Source of the DNA: Dyadobacter linearis
GTDB lineage: Bacteria; Bacteroidota; Bacteroidia; Cytophagales; Spirosomataceae
Assembly: GCF_907165045.1 (NCBI RefSeq)
Contig: NZ_CAJRAU010000003.1
Coordinates: 372,001-436,000, forward strand
Reading direction: 5' to 3'
Length of the DNA: 64,000 nt
Numbering within the stretch: the stretch's first letter is position 1; each line of letters starts with the position of its first letter. Of this stretch, positions 53,976 to 62,776 are shown piece after piece. The notes beneath the pieces are model-generated. The model did no database searches, was not told the origin of the DNA, and worked only from the letters and a program-made list of their open reading frames with translations. The position numbers were made by a program, and so were the translations under genes.

Positions 53976-55325
53976 ATGAGATTAAGCTTACTCTCCCTGA
54001 TCACTCTCGCCTTTTGTTTTAGTTGTAAAAAAGAGCTCACGCCAGCCGAATACAATGCAAAGGCGGCAGATCCAGCGCTTTTCCACGAAACCGCTACCTA
54101 CCTGACGGACGTGATCATCCACGATATTTTCAAACCGCCGGTTGCAAGCCGCATTTACAGTTATTCGTTCCTGGCTGCTTACGAAGCACTAGTGCCCGGG
54201 TATCCTGAATATCAATCTCTTGCAGGCCAGCTGGTCAAGTTTACAGCACCGCCAAAGCCTGATTCCTCGCTTGCCTATTGCTTTCCCCTGGCTAGTATCC
54301 GGGCATTTACTTCCGTGGGCCGCACACTGACTTTCTCAGGTGATATGTGGGATAAGTATGAAAAAGGGCTTTTTGAGAAGTATCAAAACATGGGAATTCC
54401 GGAAGAAGTATACGAACGGTCACTAGCATACGGTGATTCGGTTGCGAAGCATGTGATGCAATATTCTTCCAAAGATCACTATAAGGAAATCCGTGGTTAC
54501 AGGTATACGGTAACCCACGCGCCCGGCACCTGGGTACCGACGCCGCCCGCTTACGCCGATGCTTGTGAACCTATGTGGAATACGGTCCGGACTTTCACAT
54601 TAGATTCGATCACACAGTTCCGTTGCCCGCCCCCGGCCAAGTACGATCTTGACAAAAACAGCAAGTTTATGAAGTTGGCGATGGAGGTTTACAATACCGG
54701 CAAAACGCTGACCGAAGAGCAAAAGGCAGCTGCCTATTTTTGGGATGATAATGCATTTGTTACCAATGTAGTCGGCCACGCAATGTTCGCAAACAAGAAA
54801 ATGACTCCCGCCGGACACTGGCTCGCTATTATCAGAACGGTATCGACAGACAAAAAGCTGGATCTGATCCGCTCCACCGAAGCATATACATTGGGCGCAT
54901 TGGCACTGTTTGACGCGTTTTCAGCATGCTGGGATGAAAAGTACAGGACTGTGAGAATCCGGCCCGAAACGGTGATCAATAATAACTGGGACCCAAACTG
55001 GCGACCATTCCTCGAAACACCGGCTTTCCCGGAATATGTAAGTGGGCACAGCACGATCTCGGCCGCGTGCGGAGTAGTATTAACGAACCTGATCGGCGAC
55101 AATGTAGCTTTTACAGATTCGACTGAAAAGAAATACGGGCATGGTGTAAAATCCTTTAAATCGTTTAAAGAAGCCTATTGGGATGCTTCGATGAGTCGGG
55201 TTTATGGCGGAATACACTACCGCGACGGCGTGGAAGAAGGCACTTATCTGGGTGAAAAAATCGGTCAAAATGTCTGGCAACGCGCGGTTACCAAGAAAGG
55301 TCGTCACGCAATTGCCAGTAAGTGA
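53976..55325 (+). CDS. Vanadium-dependent haloperoxidase / PAP2-type lipoprotein (copy 2)
   Basis: A 449-residue lipoprotein (lipobox FCFSC, Cys17) homologous along its length to the protein at 43599. Pocket residues: K322-X6-R329P330, SGH (356-358), S407-R408-X5-H414. It shares the ACWDEKYR and SRVYGGIHYRDG blocks and the middle TPP stretch. It is divergent from SusC pair 3 with its own 490-base leader, so the two copies are separately transcribed though they flank the same locus. Halogenation or peroxide-driven chemistry at the cell surface is the inferred role; phosphatase is the alternative. The tail (VTKKGRHAIASK) is basic. Confidence 0.87.
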   Translation: MRLSLLSLITLAFCFSCKKELTPAEYNAKAADPALFHETATYLTDVIIHDIFKPPVASRIYSYSFLAAYEALVPGYPEYQSLAGQLVKFTAPPKPDSSLAYCFPLASIRAFTSVGRTLTFSGDMWDKYEKGLFEKYQNMGIPEEVYERSLAYGDSVAKHVMQYSSKDHYKEIRGYRYTVTHAPGTWVPTPPAYADACEPMWNTVRTFTLDSITQFRCPPPAKYDLDKNSKFMKLAMEVYNTGKTLTEEQKAAAYFWDDNAFVTNVVGHAMFANKKMTPAGHWLAIIRTVSTDKKLDLIRSTEAYTLGALALFDAFSACWDEKYRTVRIRPETVINNNWDPNWRPFLETPAFPEYVSGHSTISAACGVVLTNLIGDNVAFTDSTEKKYGHGVKSFKSFKEAYWDASMSRVYGGIHYRDGVEEGTYLGEKIGQNVWQRAVTKKGRHAIASK

Positions 55326-55332
55326 TTTTTTT

Positions 55333-55374
55333 ACGCGACGCGATCTACGCGACTCGATCTACGCGACGCGATCC
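55333..55374. repeat. Three 14-bp tandem repeats at the 3-prime end of nadB
   Basis: ACGCGACGCGATCT (55333-55346), the same with one change (55347-55360), and ACGCGACGCGATCC (55361-55374). The third unit encodes the last codons of nadB on the minus strand (DRVA and the beginning of the stop), and the first two continue past the stop toward the haloperoxidase gene, so they look like a local tandem duplication of the nadB end. They are too short, and lack spacers, for a CRISPR. Confidence 0.85.
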
Positions 55375-56936
55375 GCATTGTAGTGCAGGCCGATGTTTTC
55401 TCTTCGCGCCATAGCCATTTTAATGATCAGATACGAAACAGAGATCATATTCCGCAGCTCGCATATTGCTACGGAAATTTTGGATTCGCGATACAGATCT
55501 TCGTGCTCCTGATGCAGCAATTCAAGCCGGTCGTAGGCGCGTTTCATCCTTCGGTCGGTGCGGACGATACCTACGTAATTGGACATGATACTATTCAGCT
55601 CCCGCGTCATTTCTGTGACCAATACCTGCTCTTCGGGGTGCGTAGTGCCGGAATCGTCCCATTCTGGGATATTATCAGGAGTAAAGGCATTTTCAAAACT
55701 GGATATTGTGCTCTCATAAGCCCGGTGGCCAAAAACTACTGCTTCCAGCAATGAATTGGAAGCCAACCTGTTGGATCCGTGCAAACCTGTACAGGCACAT
55801 TCCCCAACTGCGTATAAAAAGTCAATATTAGTTTTACCCCATTCATTCACCCGGATTCCTCCGCACATATAATGTTGCGCAGGCACCACCGGGATCATAT
55901 CTTTCCGTACATCAATTCCCTCGTTCAGACAGTATTCTGTGATATTTGGAAAATGCTCAACGAACTTTTCATAATCGCAATGACGCACATCGAGGTAAAC
56001 ATGATCCACCCCGTTCTTCTTCATTTCTGAGTCAATAGCCCGGGCTACAATATCGCGCGGCGCAAGTGAAAGCCTGGAATCGTAATTTTCCATAAATGTA
56101 CTTCCATCAGCTCTTTTCAATATCCCTCCAAAACCGCGAACTGCCTCGGAGATCAGGAATGAAGGTTTTTGACCCGGTTTATAGAAGCTGGTGGGGTGGA
56201 ACTGAATAAATTCCATATTGTCGCAAATCCCTTTTGCCCGGTAAGCCATCGCGATTCCGTCGCCGGTCGCTATCGTCGGGTTGGTAGTACTTTGGTAGAT
56301 ATTCCCGATCCCGCCGGTCGCGAGCATCGTAGTTTTTGCTATGAATTTTTCCACATCTCCGGTCTGGCGGTTCAGAACATACGCGCCAAAACACTTGATA
56401 TCCTCCTGGTAACGATAAACGGTCTCGCCCAAATGGTGCTGCGTGATCAGTTCGACAGCATAATAGTGGGTGAATATCTGAATGCTTTTGTGCCGGTTCA
56501 CTTCTTCCAAAAGTGCCCGCTCGATTTCAGCGCCGGTAATATCCTTGAAATGTAAAATCCGGTTATCCGAGTGTCCGCCTTCTTTGGCCAGGTCATATTC
56601 TCCCCCGCTTTCCTTGTCGAACCGGGTACCATAATCAATCAGTTCCTGGATTCGCTCGGGCGCTTCGCGCACAACGATTTCGACGATATTCCGCTTGTTG
56701 ACCTCGTCGCCCGCGTCCATCGTATCCTGAATATGCTTTTCAAATGAATCCGATTCTGCCCAAACGACCGCAATACCGCCTTGTGCATATTTAGTGTTCG
56801 TTTCGTCAGCCTGAACTTTCGTGATCACGGCAATGGACTTCTCCTGTTTCAGGGAATCAAAATGTCTGGCGAGTTTGGCCGCGTAACTGAGTCCGGCAAT
56901 ACCCGAACCAATAATCAGAAAATCAAACTGGGGCAT
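55359..56936 (-). CDS. nadB: L-aspartate oxidase
   Basis: A 525-residue flavoprotein that oxidises L-aspartate to iminoaspartate in NAD synthesis. FAD motif FLIIGSGIAGLSYAAKLA (residues ~4-22), TKYAQGGIAVVW, HSDNRILHFKDITGAEIERAL, LATGGIGNIYQ and the conserved VGECACTGLHGSNRLASNSLLE near residue 375. The C-terminal helical part has the usual arginine-rich RTDRRMKRAYDRL. Length is normal. It follows nadA by 29 bases in the same direction, so both steps of quinolinate synthesis form one operon. The 3-prime end is in the tandem repeats at 55333-55374. Confidence 0.95.
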   Translation of the reverse strand: MPQFDFLIIGSGIAGLSYAAKLARHFDSLKQEKSIAVITKVQADETNTKYAQGGIAVVWAESDSFEKHIQDTMDAGDEVNKRNIVEIVVREAPERIQELIDYGTRFDKESGGEYDLAKEGGHSDNRILHFKDITGAEIERALLEEVNRHKSIQIFTHYYAVELITQHHLGETVYRYQEDIKCFGAYVLNRQTGDVEKFIAKTTMLATGGIGNIYQSTTNPTIATGDGIAMAYRAKGICDNMEFIQFHPTSFYKPGQKPSFLISEAVRGFGGILKRADGSTFMENYDSRLSLAPRDIVARAIDSEMKKNGVDHVYLDVRHCDYEKFVEHFPNITEYCLNEGIDVRKDMIPVVPAQHYMCGGIRVNEWGKTNIDFLYAVGECACTGLHGSNRLASNSLLEAVVFGHRAYESTISSFENAFTPDNIPEWDDSGTTHPEEQVLVTEMTRELNSIMSNYVGIVRTDRRMKRAYDRLELLHQEHEDLYRESKISVAICELRNMISVSYLIIKMAMARRENIGLHYNADRVA

Positions 56937-56965
56937 AAATTGAGAGAAAAATACAAATTATAAGA

Positions 56966-57961
56966 TTAGATACCTTTGCTCAGTTCCAGCATGCGGGCCA
57001 CTGATTCGTAGGCTTTCAGCCTGATATCTTCCGGTACAAAAATCTCCGGCTGCTCATAATAAAGTGCATTATAAACTTTTTCTAACGTATTCATCTTCAT
57101 GTATGGACATTCTGAGCATGCACAGGTATTGTTGTCCGAACCTGGCGCAGGGATCAGTTTTTTGTCCGGCACCGATTGCTTCATTTTGTGTAAAATGCCT
57201 GCTTCGGTCGCAACTATAAACTTGGTATGGTTAGATTCTTTAACAAACTTCAATAGCCCGGTCGTCGAACTAACATAATCCGCCTGCTTCAATATATCTT
57301 CCTTACACTCAGGGTGCGCAATCAGCAATGCATCCGGATTTTCATCCTGCAACTGCTTCAATTTTTCCCTCGAAATATCAATGTGAACAATGCAGGCGCC
57401 GTCCCACAAAACCATATCCCGACCTGTTTTATGCGCGACATATCTTCCTAAGTTTGCATCGGGAGCAAATATAATTTTCTGATCTTTCGGCAAACTCTCA
57501 ACGATCTGCAATGCATTTGAGGACGTACAAACAATATCCGTCAAAGCCTTAATTTCTGCGGAACAGTTGATATAACTGATCACAATATGATCGGGATATT
57601 GCGCCTTGAATGCAGCAAATTTGTCGGCGGGTGCAGAATCCGCGAGCGAACATCCTGCGTTGAGATCAGGAATAACGACTTTTTTATTGGGGCTCAGAAT
57701 TTTTGCAGTTTCGCCCATGAAATGTACGCCGCAGAAGATGATCATATCTGCCTCCGTCGCAGCCGCCTGCTGAGAAAGACCGAGACTGTCACCAATATAA
57801 TCCGCAAGATCCTGAATTTCAGCGTCCACATAATAGTGTGCGAGGATCACTGCATTCTTTTCTTTCTTTAACCTCGTGATCTCGGCGATCAGATCGATAT
57901 CTTCGGCAACAGCTTCGGTGACATACCCGTAACGGTTTACCTGCTCTTCAATAGTTGTCAT
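56966..57961 (-). CDS. nadA: Quinolinate synthase (NadA)
   Basis: A 331-residue iron-sulfur enzyme that condenses iminoaspartate with dihydroxyacetone phosphate to quinolinate. Marks: [22 protein letters not shown] near residue 38, [36 protein letters not shown] and [15 protein letters not shown]; the cluster cysteines are the ones in GCS, VCTSS and the last block. [17 protein letters not shown] is also present. Transcribed before nadB. A normal bacterial NadA. Confidence 0.95.
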   Translation of the reverse strand: MTTIEEQVNRYGYVTEAVAEDIDLIAEITRLKKEKNAVILAHYYVDAEIQDLADYIGDSLGLSQQAAATEADMIIFCGVHFMGETAKILSPNKKVVIPDLNAGCSLADSAPADKFAAFKAQYPDHIVISYINCSAEIKALTDIVCTSSNALQIVESLPKDQKIIFAPDANLGRYVAHKTGRDMVLWDGACIVHIDISREKLKQLQDENPDALLIAHPECKEDILKQADYVSSTTGLLKFVKESNHTKFIVATEAGILHKMKQSVPDKKLIPAPGSDNNTCACSECPYMKMNTLEKVYNALYYEQPEIFVPEDIRLKAYESVARMLELSKGI

Positions 57962-58063
57962 TCTGGTGAATAATTGGCTCTAATTGATATTAAAACTCCT
58001 TTTCGAAATTACGATATTAAAACCAATCCAAAGCAAAGAAAGTGCGACGCGGTTTATAAATGG

Positions 58064-58091
58064 AAAAGCCGGAACGTTTCCGCCCCGGCTT
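58064..58091 (-). terminator. Likely terminator after the phosphate transporter
   Basis: AAGCCGG / CCGGCTT arms (58066-58072 and 58085-58091) with a 12-base loop. On the minus strand a short T run (TTTT) ends the hairpin. It lies 22 bases after the stop of the transporter gene. Small stem, so moderate confidence. Confidence 0.55.
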
Positions 58092-58112
58092 CAATCCAAC
58101 AAAATTTCTTAC

Positions 58113-59534
58113 TTATAATATCCAGCGAAAAAACGCATATAACGTTCCTGAAAGCAGCATAGTGACCGGTAATGTTAATATCCAGGCAATTACGATATTC
58201 CGGACTGTTCCACCCTGTAAGTTTTTGACACCTTTACTGGCTACCATCGAACCCGCGATCCCGGAAGAAAGTACGTGCGTTGTACTCACCGGCAAGCCGA
58301 GGTAAGACGAAACACCGATCGTACTGGCTGCAACGAGCTCAGCAGAAGCACCTTGCGCATAAGTCAAATGTTGTTTCCCGATTTTTTCACCAATCGTCAC
58401 CACAATACGTTTCCAGCCCACCATTGTACCCAGACCCAGCGAAAGTGAGATCATCAAAATAACCCAGTCCGGCGCGTAATCCGTGTAACGTCTGATACCC
58501 TGCTCACTTCCCGACTGCATTTTAAGGTAAGCAGCATCGGCCGGACCCAGGTTTGCATGTCCGTTATCAAGGATCGTTTTTGTATTGCGGCTGATCAAAA
58601 GCAATGAGCGACGGGCGTCCATTCTTTTTTCCAACGGTAATTTATGTTCCGGCAGCGAGTCGCTTACCTGTGCATTCAGGTTGGTAATTTCATGTTTAAT
58701 TGTCGCCAGATTGTGGCGATCTGTAACTGAAAGTCTGGAAGAATCAATTTTTGAAACCGCCTGCTCGATACCGATCAGATCCGCTTTCATTTGAATAGGA
58801 TCCTGGCTATTGTCCAATGCAAAATGTGCAGGCACAATTCCAATCAATATCAACATTACCAACCCTACTCCTTTTTGTCCGTCGTTGGAACCGTGGAAAA
58901 AGCTTACTAATGTACAGGTTGTGATCAAAATAGCGCGGATCCAGATTGGAGGCGGCTGATTTTTCTTGGGCTCACTGAAAACGATTTCACGTAAAGGCTT
59001 TGAAAGTGACCGCCTTAATATGAACATAATGATGATCGCCAATGCAAAACCGAAGATCGGAGAAGTCAGCAGCGACATGAACAATTCTTTTGCCTTCGAC
59101 CAGTTTACACCCGCTGCATTGGAATTCTCGGGCATGAATGTAAATGCAAGACCTACCCCTAAAATAGAGCCGATCAATGTATGGGAGCTCGAACTAGGCA
59201 AGCCAAAATACCAGGTACCCAGGTTCCAGATGATCGCGCTGAAAAGCAGCGCGAAGACCATTGCGGCACTATGATAAACGTTTTGATCAATGAGCAATTC
59301 GACGGGAAGCAGGTTGACAATACCCATTGCTACTGCTATTCCACCAAAGAAAACACCGCAGAAATTCATAAAACCAGACCAAACTACGGCCACATTTGGT
59401 TTCAGGGAATTTGTATAAATCACAGTAGCGACCGCATTGGCAGTATCGTGAAAACCATTGACAAATTCGAATGCGCAGGCGGCTAAAAGGCTAAAAGCGA
59501 GGAGAATAAAGATGTCGGTTTCAAGACCAAACAT
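58113..59534 (-). CDS. Inorganic phosphate transporter (Pit family)
   Basis: A 473-residue inner-membrane permease with two repeats of the PiT signature: EFVNGFHDTANAVATVIYTN near the start (residues ~23-42) and GLPVSTTHVLSSGIAG near the end (~420). About 10-12 membrane segments flank a long charged loop (residues ~225-335, with TDRHNLATIKHE), larger than in E. coli PitA. It co-transports phosphate with H+ or Na+. A candidate promoter and a palindrome lie upstream (59568-59612). It stands alone between the nadA leader and rlmN. Confidence 0.92.
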   Translation of the reverse strand: MFGLETDIFILLAFSLLAACAFEFVNGFHDTANAVATVIYTNSLKPNVAVVWSGFMNFCGVFFGGIAVAMGIVNLLPVELLIDQNVYHSAAMVFALLFSAIIWNLGTWYFGLPSSSSHTLIGSILGVGLAFTFMPENSNAAGVNWSKAKELFMSLLTSPIFGFALAIIIMFILRRSLSKPLREIVFSEPKKNQPPPIWIRAILITTCTLVSFFHGSNDGQKGVGLVMLILIGIVPAHFALDNSQDPIQMKADLIGIEQAVSKIDSSRLSVTDRHNLATIKHEITNLNAQVSDSLPEHKLPLEKRMDARRSLLLISRNTKTILDNGHANLGPADAAYLKMQSGSEQGIRRYTDYAPDWVILMISLSLGLGTMVGWKRIVVTIGEKIGKQHLTYAQGASAELVAASTIGVSSYLGLPVSTTHVLSSGIAGSMVASKGVKNLQGGTVRNIVIAWILTLPVTMLLSGTLYAFFRWIL

Positions 59535-59567
59535 AGAAGAAGTATATAAGTTTATTTATAAACAGCA

Positions 59568-59612
59568 CAAAGCTACTTATTCTTGAGCGATGCAATATTA
59601 ACAAATTGTTAA
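59568..59612 (-). promoter_or_regulatory. Candidate promoter and palindrome for the Pit gene
   Basis: On the minus strand 59575-59568 reads TAGCTTTG, a match to the -7 TAnnTTTG, leaving a leader of about 27 bases. A 15-base palindrome TTAACAA-A-TTGTTAA lies at 59598-59612, where a regulator could sit on the -33 zone. The TTG expected at -33 is not at ideal distance (17 bases), so this is tentative. Confidence 0.4.
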
Positions 59613-59621
59613 GCCAAAGTT

Positions 59622-60674
59622 TTATGCTGTCTCCTTATTTGCAAGCTGGCCGCACGCCGCGTCGATATCTTTCCCACGACTTCTGCGCACGTGCACAGAT
59701 ACGCCACGATCATCCAGAAACCCGGCAAACTTATCTAGCTTATCCCCTTCCGTATTCTTGAAATCGGCTTCTGCAATCGGATTATATTCGATGATATTCA
59801 CCCTAGCAGGAACGCGTTTGGTAAACTCCCACAACTCTTTCGCGTCCTGCAAAGTATCATTGAAATTATTGAATACGATATATTCGAAGGTAATCCTGTT
59901 GCCCGTTTTTCTGTAAAAATGGTTCAGAGCCTCCGCCAGGTTATCGAGTGAATTGGATTCATTGATCGGCATGATCTGATTTCTTTTGGCATCATTTGCC
60001 GCGTGGAGCGACAATGCAAGCCGAAAACGCACTTCGTCGTCGCCCAGCTTTTTGATCATTTTCGCAATGCCCGCAGTAGAAACGGTAATGCGTTTTGGCG
60101 ACATATTCAGTCCCTCCGGCGAGGTAATGTGCTCGATGGATTTCAGAACATTTGTATAGTTCAAAAGCGGCTCGCCCATTCCCATATACACAATATTGGT
60201 AAGCGGCGCATTGAAACTTCCTTCCGCCTGGCGCGCGATCGCCACTACCTGATCGTAAATTTCGCCAGCTTCCAGGTTGCGTTTGCGGTCCATATATCCG
60301 GTTGCGCAAAATTTGCAGGTAAGCGAGCAACCAACCTGGCTGCTCACGCAGGCGGTCATTCTGTCTGTGGCAGGGATTAAAACGCCTTCTACCAGATTTC
60401 CGTCAAATAATCTGAATGCAGATTTGATCGTACCGTCATTACTCTGCTGCTGTTTTGCCACTTCCATATTATGAATGACAAAATGCTCATCCATCAACTG
60501 GCGGGTAGGAAGGGAAAGATTGGTCATTTCGGCGAATGAATGGGAGGATTTTTTCCAGATCCATTCATATATCTGCTTCGCCCTGAAAGCTTTTTCTCCG
60601 TGCTCGGCCATCCAGCCTTTCAGCTGATCGACTGTCAATTTTCGGATATCCTGCTTGTCTTGTATTCCGGTCAT
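59622..60674 (-). CDS. rlmN: 23S rRNA (adenine(2503)-C(2))-methyltransferase
   Basis: A 350-residue radical-SAM methyltransferase that modifies A2503 of 23S rRNA (and A37 of some tRNAs). The N-terminal helical domain is followed by the iron-sulfur motif VGCSLTCKFCATG (CX3CX2C), then YMGMGEPLLNY, ITVSTAGIAKMI and SLHAANDAKR. The last part has the methyl-carrying cysteine in AACGQL. Length and order are standard. It could be Cfr-like, but the sequence context and the short N-domain favour RlmN. Probably its own transcript. Confidence 0.95.
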   Translation of the reverse strand: MTGIQDKQDIRKLTVDQLKGWMAEHGEKAFRAKQIYEWIWKKSSHSFAEMTNLSLPTRQLMDEHFVIHNMEVAKQQQSNDGTIKSAFRLFDGNLVEGVLIPATDRMTACVSSQVGCSLTCKFCATGYMDRKRNLEAGEIYDQVVAIARQAEGSFNAPLTNIVYMGMGEPLLNYTNVLKSIEHITSPEGLNMSPKRITVSTAGIAKMIKKLGDDEVRFRLALSLHAANDAKRNQIMPINESNSLDNLAEALNHFYRKTGNRITFEYIVFNNFNDTLQDAKELWEFTKRVPARVNIIEYNPIAEADFKNTEGDKLDKFAGFLDDRGVSVHVRRSRGKDIDAACGQLANKETA

Positions 60675-60777
60675 TGTTATTTTTTTGGGTCAAATGCGTT
60701 TTGCATTCAGCCTGTTTGAGCTGCAAAGGTACTGAAAGTCAGCAACGAAAACTTAACCCGGCGCTGATTCTGAAAGT

Positions 60778-61311
60778 TCAATCGGTTAGATATTCACTTT
60801 TCCACTCGCGGATCAGGTCGGTACCTGCGGGCATAATGGACAATGCTTTGGTGATCAGATTGGGCGCAATAGGTACCACCAGCGGATAAAGATAAGTATC
60901 ATCCGTGCGGTGCGCCGGAATTTTCACTCCGATCATATCGACCAGCCAGAAGAAAACGCTGATCCCGAAAACCCACGTAAAAACGCCCACCATCGCGCCA
61001 GCAAAACTGTCGAAAGTACCCAGAATAGAATACCTCAGCGAGCGCCGGATCATATATCCGAATTGATTTAATAAGAATATGGTAGGAAAGAAAATCACTG
61101 AAAACCCGATATATGGCAGGATCCGCTTTGCCATACTATCGCTGAAATAGGGTGTTAATACCTCCATTCCGAGCCCTAAAAATTTAAATCCTAAAACCAT
61201 AGCGACCGCAAAACCTGCTATTCCGATAATTTCGATCAGCAAACCTTTGCGGTAACCATGTAATGCACCCCACAAAAGCGGAATGAGGATGATTACATCC
61301 AGTAATTTCAT
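60778..61311 (-). CDS. CvpA family membrane protein
   Basis: A 177-residue inner-membrane protein with four hydrophobic segments (residues ~3-20, 25-45, 60-85 and 100-125). The family's LDVIILIPLLWGALHGYRKGLLIE opening and the FDSFAGAMVGVFTWVFGISVFFWL block are present. CvpA is needed for colicin V export in E. coli, and its normal role is unclear. The ATG is overlapped by the yqeY stop (ATGA, 4 bases), so the two are coupled. Confidence 0.88.
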   Translation of the reverse strand: MKLLDVIILIPLLWGALHGYRKGLLIEIIGIAGFAVAMVLGFKFLGLGMEVLTPYFSDSMAKRILPYIGFSVIFFPTIFLLNQFGYMIRRSLRYSILGTFDSFAGAMVGVFTWVFGISVFFWLVDMIGVKIPAHRTDDTYLYPLVVPIAPNLITKALSIMPAGTDLIREWKSEYLTD

Positions 61312-61757
61312 GCGAGCAATCCCTTCACCAATGCAGATACTACTTTTCCGTCGGCCTGGCCAGCCAGTTCCTTGGTCGCCACGCCCATTACTTTGCCCAT
61401 ATCAGAAGGCGCCGAAGCTCCTATGCGGGTAATAATTTCCTGCAATTTCGCCTTCACTTCGTCCTCCGTAAGTTGTTTTGGCAGGAATTGTTCGATGACC
61501 GCTAATTCTGCCTCCTCTTTTTGCAGAAGATCCTCACGGTTTTGCGTCTTGTAAATATCGGCTGATTCACGACGTTGCTTGGCAGCTTTGGTCAGCAATT
61601 TCAGCTCGTCATCAGAAGTCAGCTCACCGCTCGCGCCGCCTTTTGTTTCTTCCAATAAAATCAAGGACTTAATAGCGCGGAGTGCACGTAAAGTATCCTG
61701 GTCCTTGGCCCGCATTGCATCTTTTATACCCGACTCGACTTGTGTTTTTAAAGACAT
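61308..61757 (-). CDS. GatB/YqeY domain-containing protein
   Basis: A 149-residue soluble protein of the YqeY family: opening SLKTQVESGIKDAMRAKDQDTLRALR, middle LLTKAAKQRRESADIYK, and the YqeY tail-like domain EEAELAVIEQFLPKQLTEDEV to MGKVMGVATKELAGQADGKVV. It resembles the C-terminal tRNA-binding part of GatB, but the stand-alone protein's role is unknown. Overlaps cvpA by four bases. Its start is preceded by octamer repeats that match those at pdxJ. Confidence 0.9.
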   Translation of the reverse strand: MSLKTQVESGIKDAMRAKDQDTLRALRAIKSLILLEETKGGASGELTSDDELKLLTKAAKQRRESADIYKTQNREDLLQKEEAELAVIEQFLPKQLTEDEVKAKLQEIITRIGASAPSDMGKVMGVATKELAGQADGKVVSALVKGLLA

Positions 61758-61767
61758 GTTTTTAATG

Positions 61768-61799
61768 TTGAATGATTGAATGATTGAATGACTGAATTG
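61768..61799 (-). repeat. Octamer repeats before yqeY
   Basis: TTGAATGA repeated three times (61768-61791) and a degenerate fourth (CTGAATTG). On the yqeY transcript this reads TCATTCAA repeats, and then CATTAAAAAC just before its ATG at 61757, the same layout as in front of pdxJ. Confidence 0.85.
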
Positions 61800-61969
61800 C
61801 CGGGTGCCGGCGCGATGAATATTTGATTAATTGTTTATAAAACGTATTTTGAACTAGTGAACACTAAATTTGCAATCGGCGAATTTAAGAGATTCGTCCC
61901 AAATAACCCGAATCAAAGCATTCATTGCACCCGATCGCTCATTAGCGCCTTCAACAAGTATTAGCTAAA

Positions 61970-62006
61970 TCATTCACTCATTCAATCATTCAATCATTCA
62001 ATCATT
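61970..62006 (+). repeat. Octamer repeats before pdxJ
   Basis: TCATTCAC then TCATTCAA three times (61978-62001), then TCATT and an A-run up to the pdxJ ATG at 62012. The unit is the reverse complement of the one at 61768. Between the two lies 170 bases with TAAATTTG at 61865-61872, which may be a -7 element but has no -33 partner. Confidence 0.85.
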
Positions 62007-62011
62007 AAAAA

Positions 62012-62731
62012 ATGACTCGCCTAAGCGTTAACATCAACAAAATTGCTACCCTGCGCAATTCCCGCGGCGGTGATAATCCTAATGTACTGAAAGTGGCGCT
62101 GGATTGTGAGCGATTTGGTGCACAAGGTATTACAGTTCACCCGCGGCCCGACGAGCGGCACATTCGTTACCAGGATGTGTATGATCTGAAAGAAGTGGTT
62201 ACTACTGAATTCAATATCGAGGGTAATCCTTCCGAAAAAAAATTCGTCGAGCTGGTATTGGCCAACAAGCCCGACCAGGTTACGCTCGTGCCAGACGCAT
62301 TGCACGCCATTACTTCAAATGCAGGCTGGGATACCATTAATAATAAGAGTGAACTGACAGATCTGATCAGCATTTTCAAGTCTGCCGGCATTCGTGTATC
62401 TGTTTTTGTGGATCCGGATCAAAAAATGGTAGAAGGAGCTAAAATATGCGGCGCCGATCGCGTGGAGCTTTATACAGAACCTTACGCCGCAGGCTATTTT
62501 GAGAACAGACAAAAAGCAGTGTTACCATTCGTAGCAGCCGCTGAAACTGCAAGAGAAGTAGGTTTGGGCTTAAATGCCGGCCACGATCTCAGCCTGGACA
62601 ATCTGCGTTTCCTCAAACAAAGTATTCCCTGGATGGACGAAGTTTCTATCGGCCACGCACTGATCTCCGACGCACTTTACCTGGGTCTTGAAAATACGAT
62701 ACAAATGTATTTAAGAGAGTTGGTCTTGTAA
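62012..62731 (+). CDS. pdxJ: Pyridoxine 5'-phosphate synthase
   Basis: A 239-residue TIM-barrel enzyme that joins deoxyxylulose 5-phosphate and 3-hydroxy-1-aminoacetone phosphate to pyridoxine 5-phosphate. It opens [14 protein letters not shown], then [27 protein letters not shown] (the Bacteroidota form of the usual TLVPE), [22 protein letters not shown] and [17 protein letters not shown], and ends [17 protein letters not shown]. All main blocks of the family are present; length is standard. Preceded by TCATTCAA octamer repeats. Confidence 0.95.
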   Translation: MTRLSVNINKIATLRNSRGGDNPNVLKVALDCERFGAQGITVHPRPDERHIRYQDVYDLKEVVTTEFNIEGNPSEKKFVELVLANKPDQVTLVPDALHAITSNAGWDTINNKSELTDLISIFKSAGIRVSVFVDPDQKMVEGAKICGADRVELYTEPYAAGYFENRQKAVLPFVAAAETAREVGLGLNAGHDLSLDNLRFLKQSIPWMDEVSIGHALISDALYLGLENTIQMYLRELVL

Positions 62732-62736
62732 TCGTC

Positions 62737-62776
62737 GGGCTGGCGTGCTCGACGAACGAAGGCTACCAGCCCTTTC
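62737..62776 (+). terminator. Possible terminator after pdxJ
   Basis: GGGCTGG (62737-62743) pairs with CCAGCCC (62766-62772) around a 22-base loop, followed by a short T-rich tail (TTTCT). It covers the stop of the convergent oxidoreductase gene. The loop is long, so it is a moderate call. Confidence 0.4.

Noticed and set aside
55333..55374. CRISPR array
   Set aside because: Units are 14 bases, directly adjacent without spacers, and no cas gene is near.
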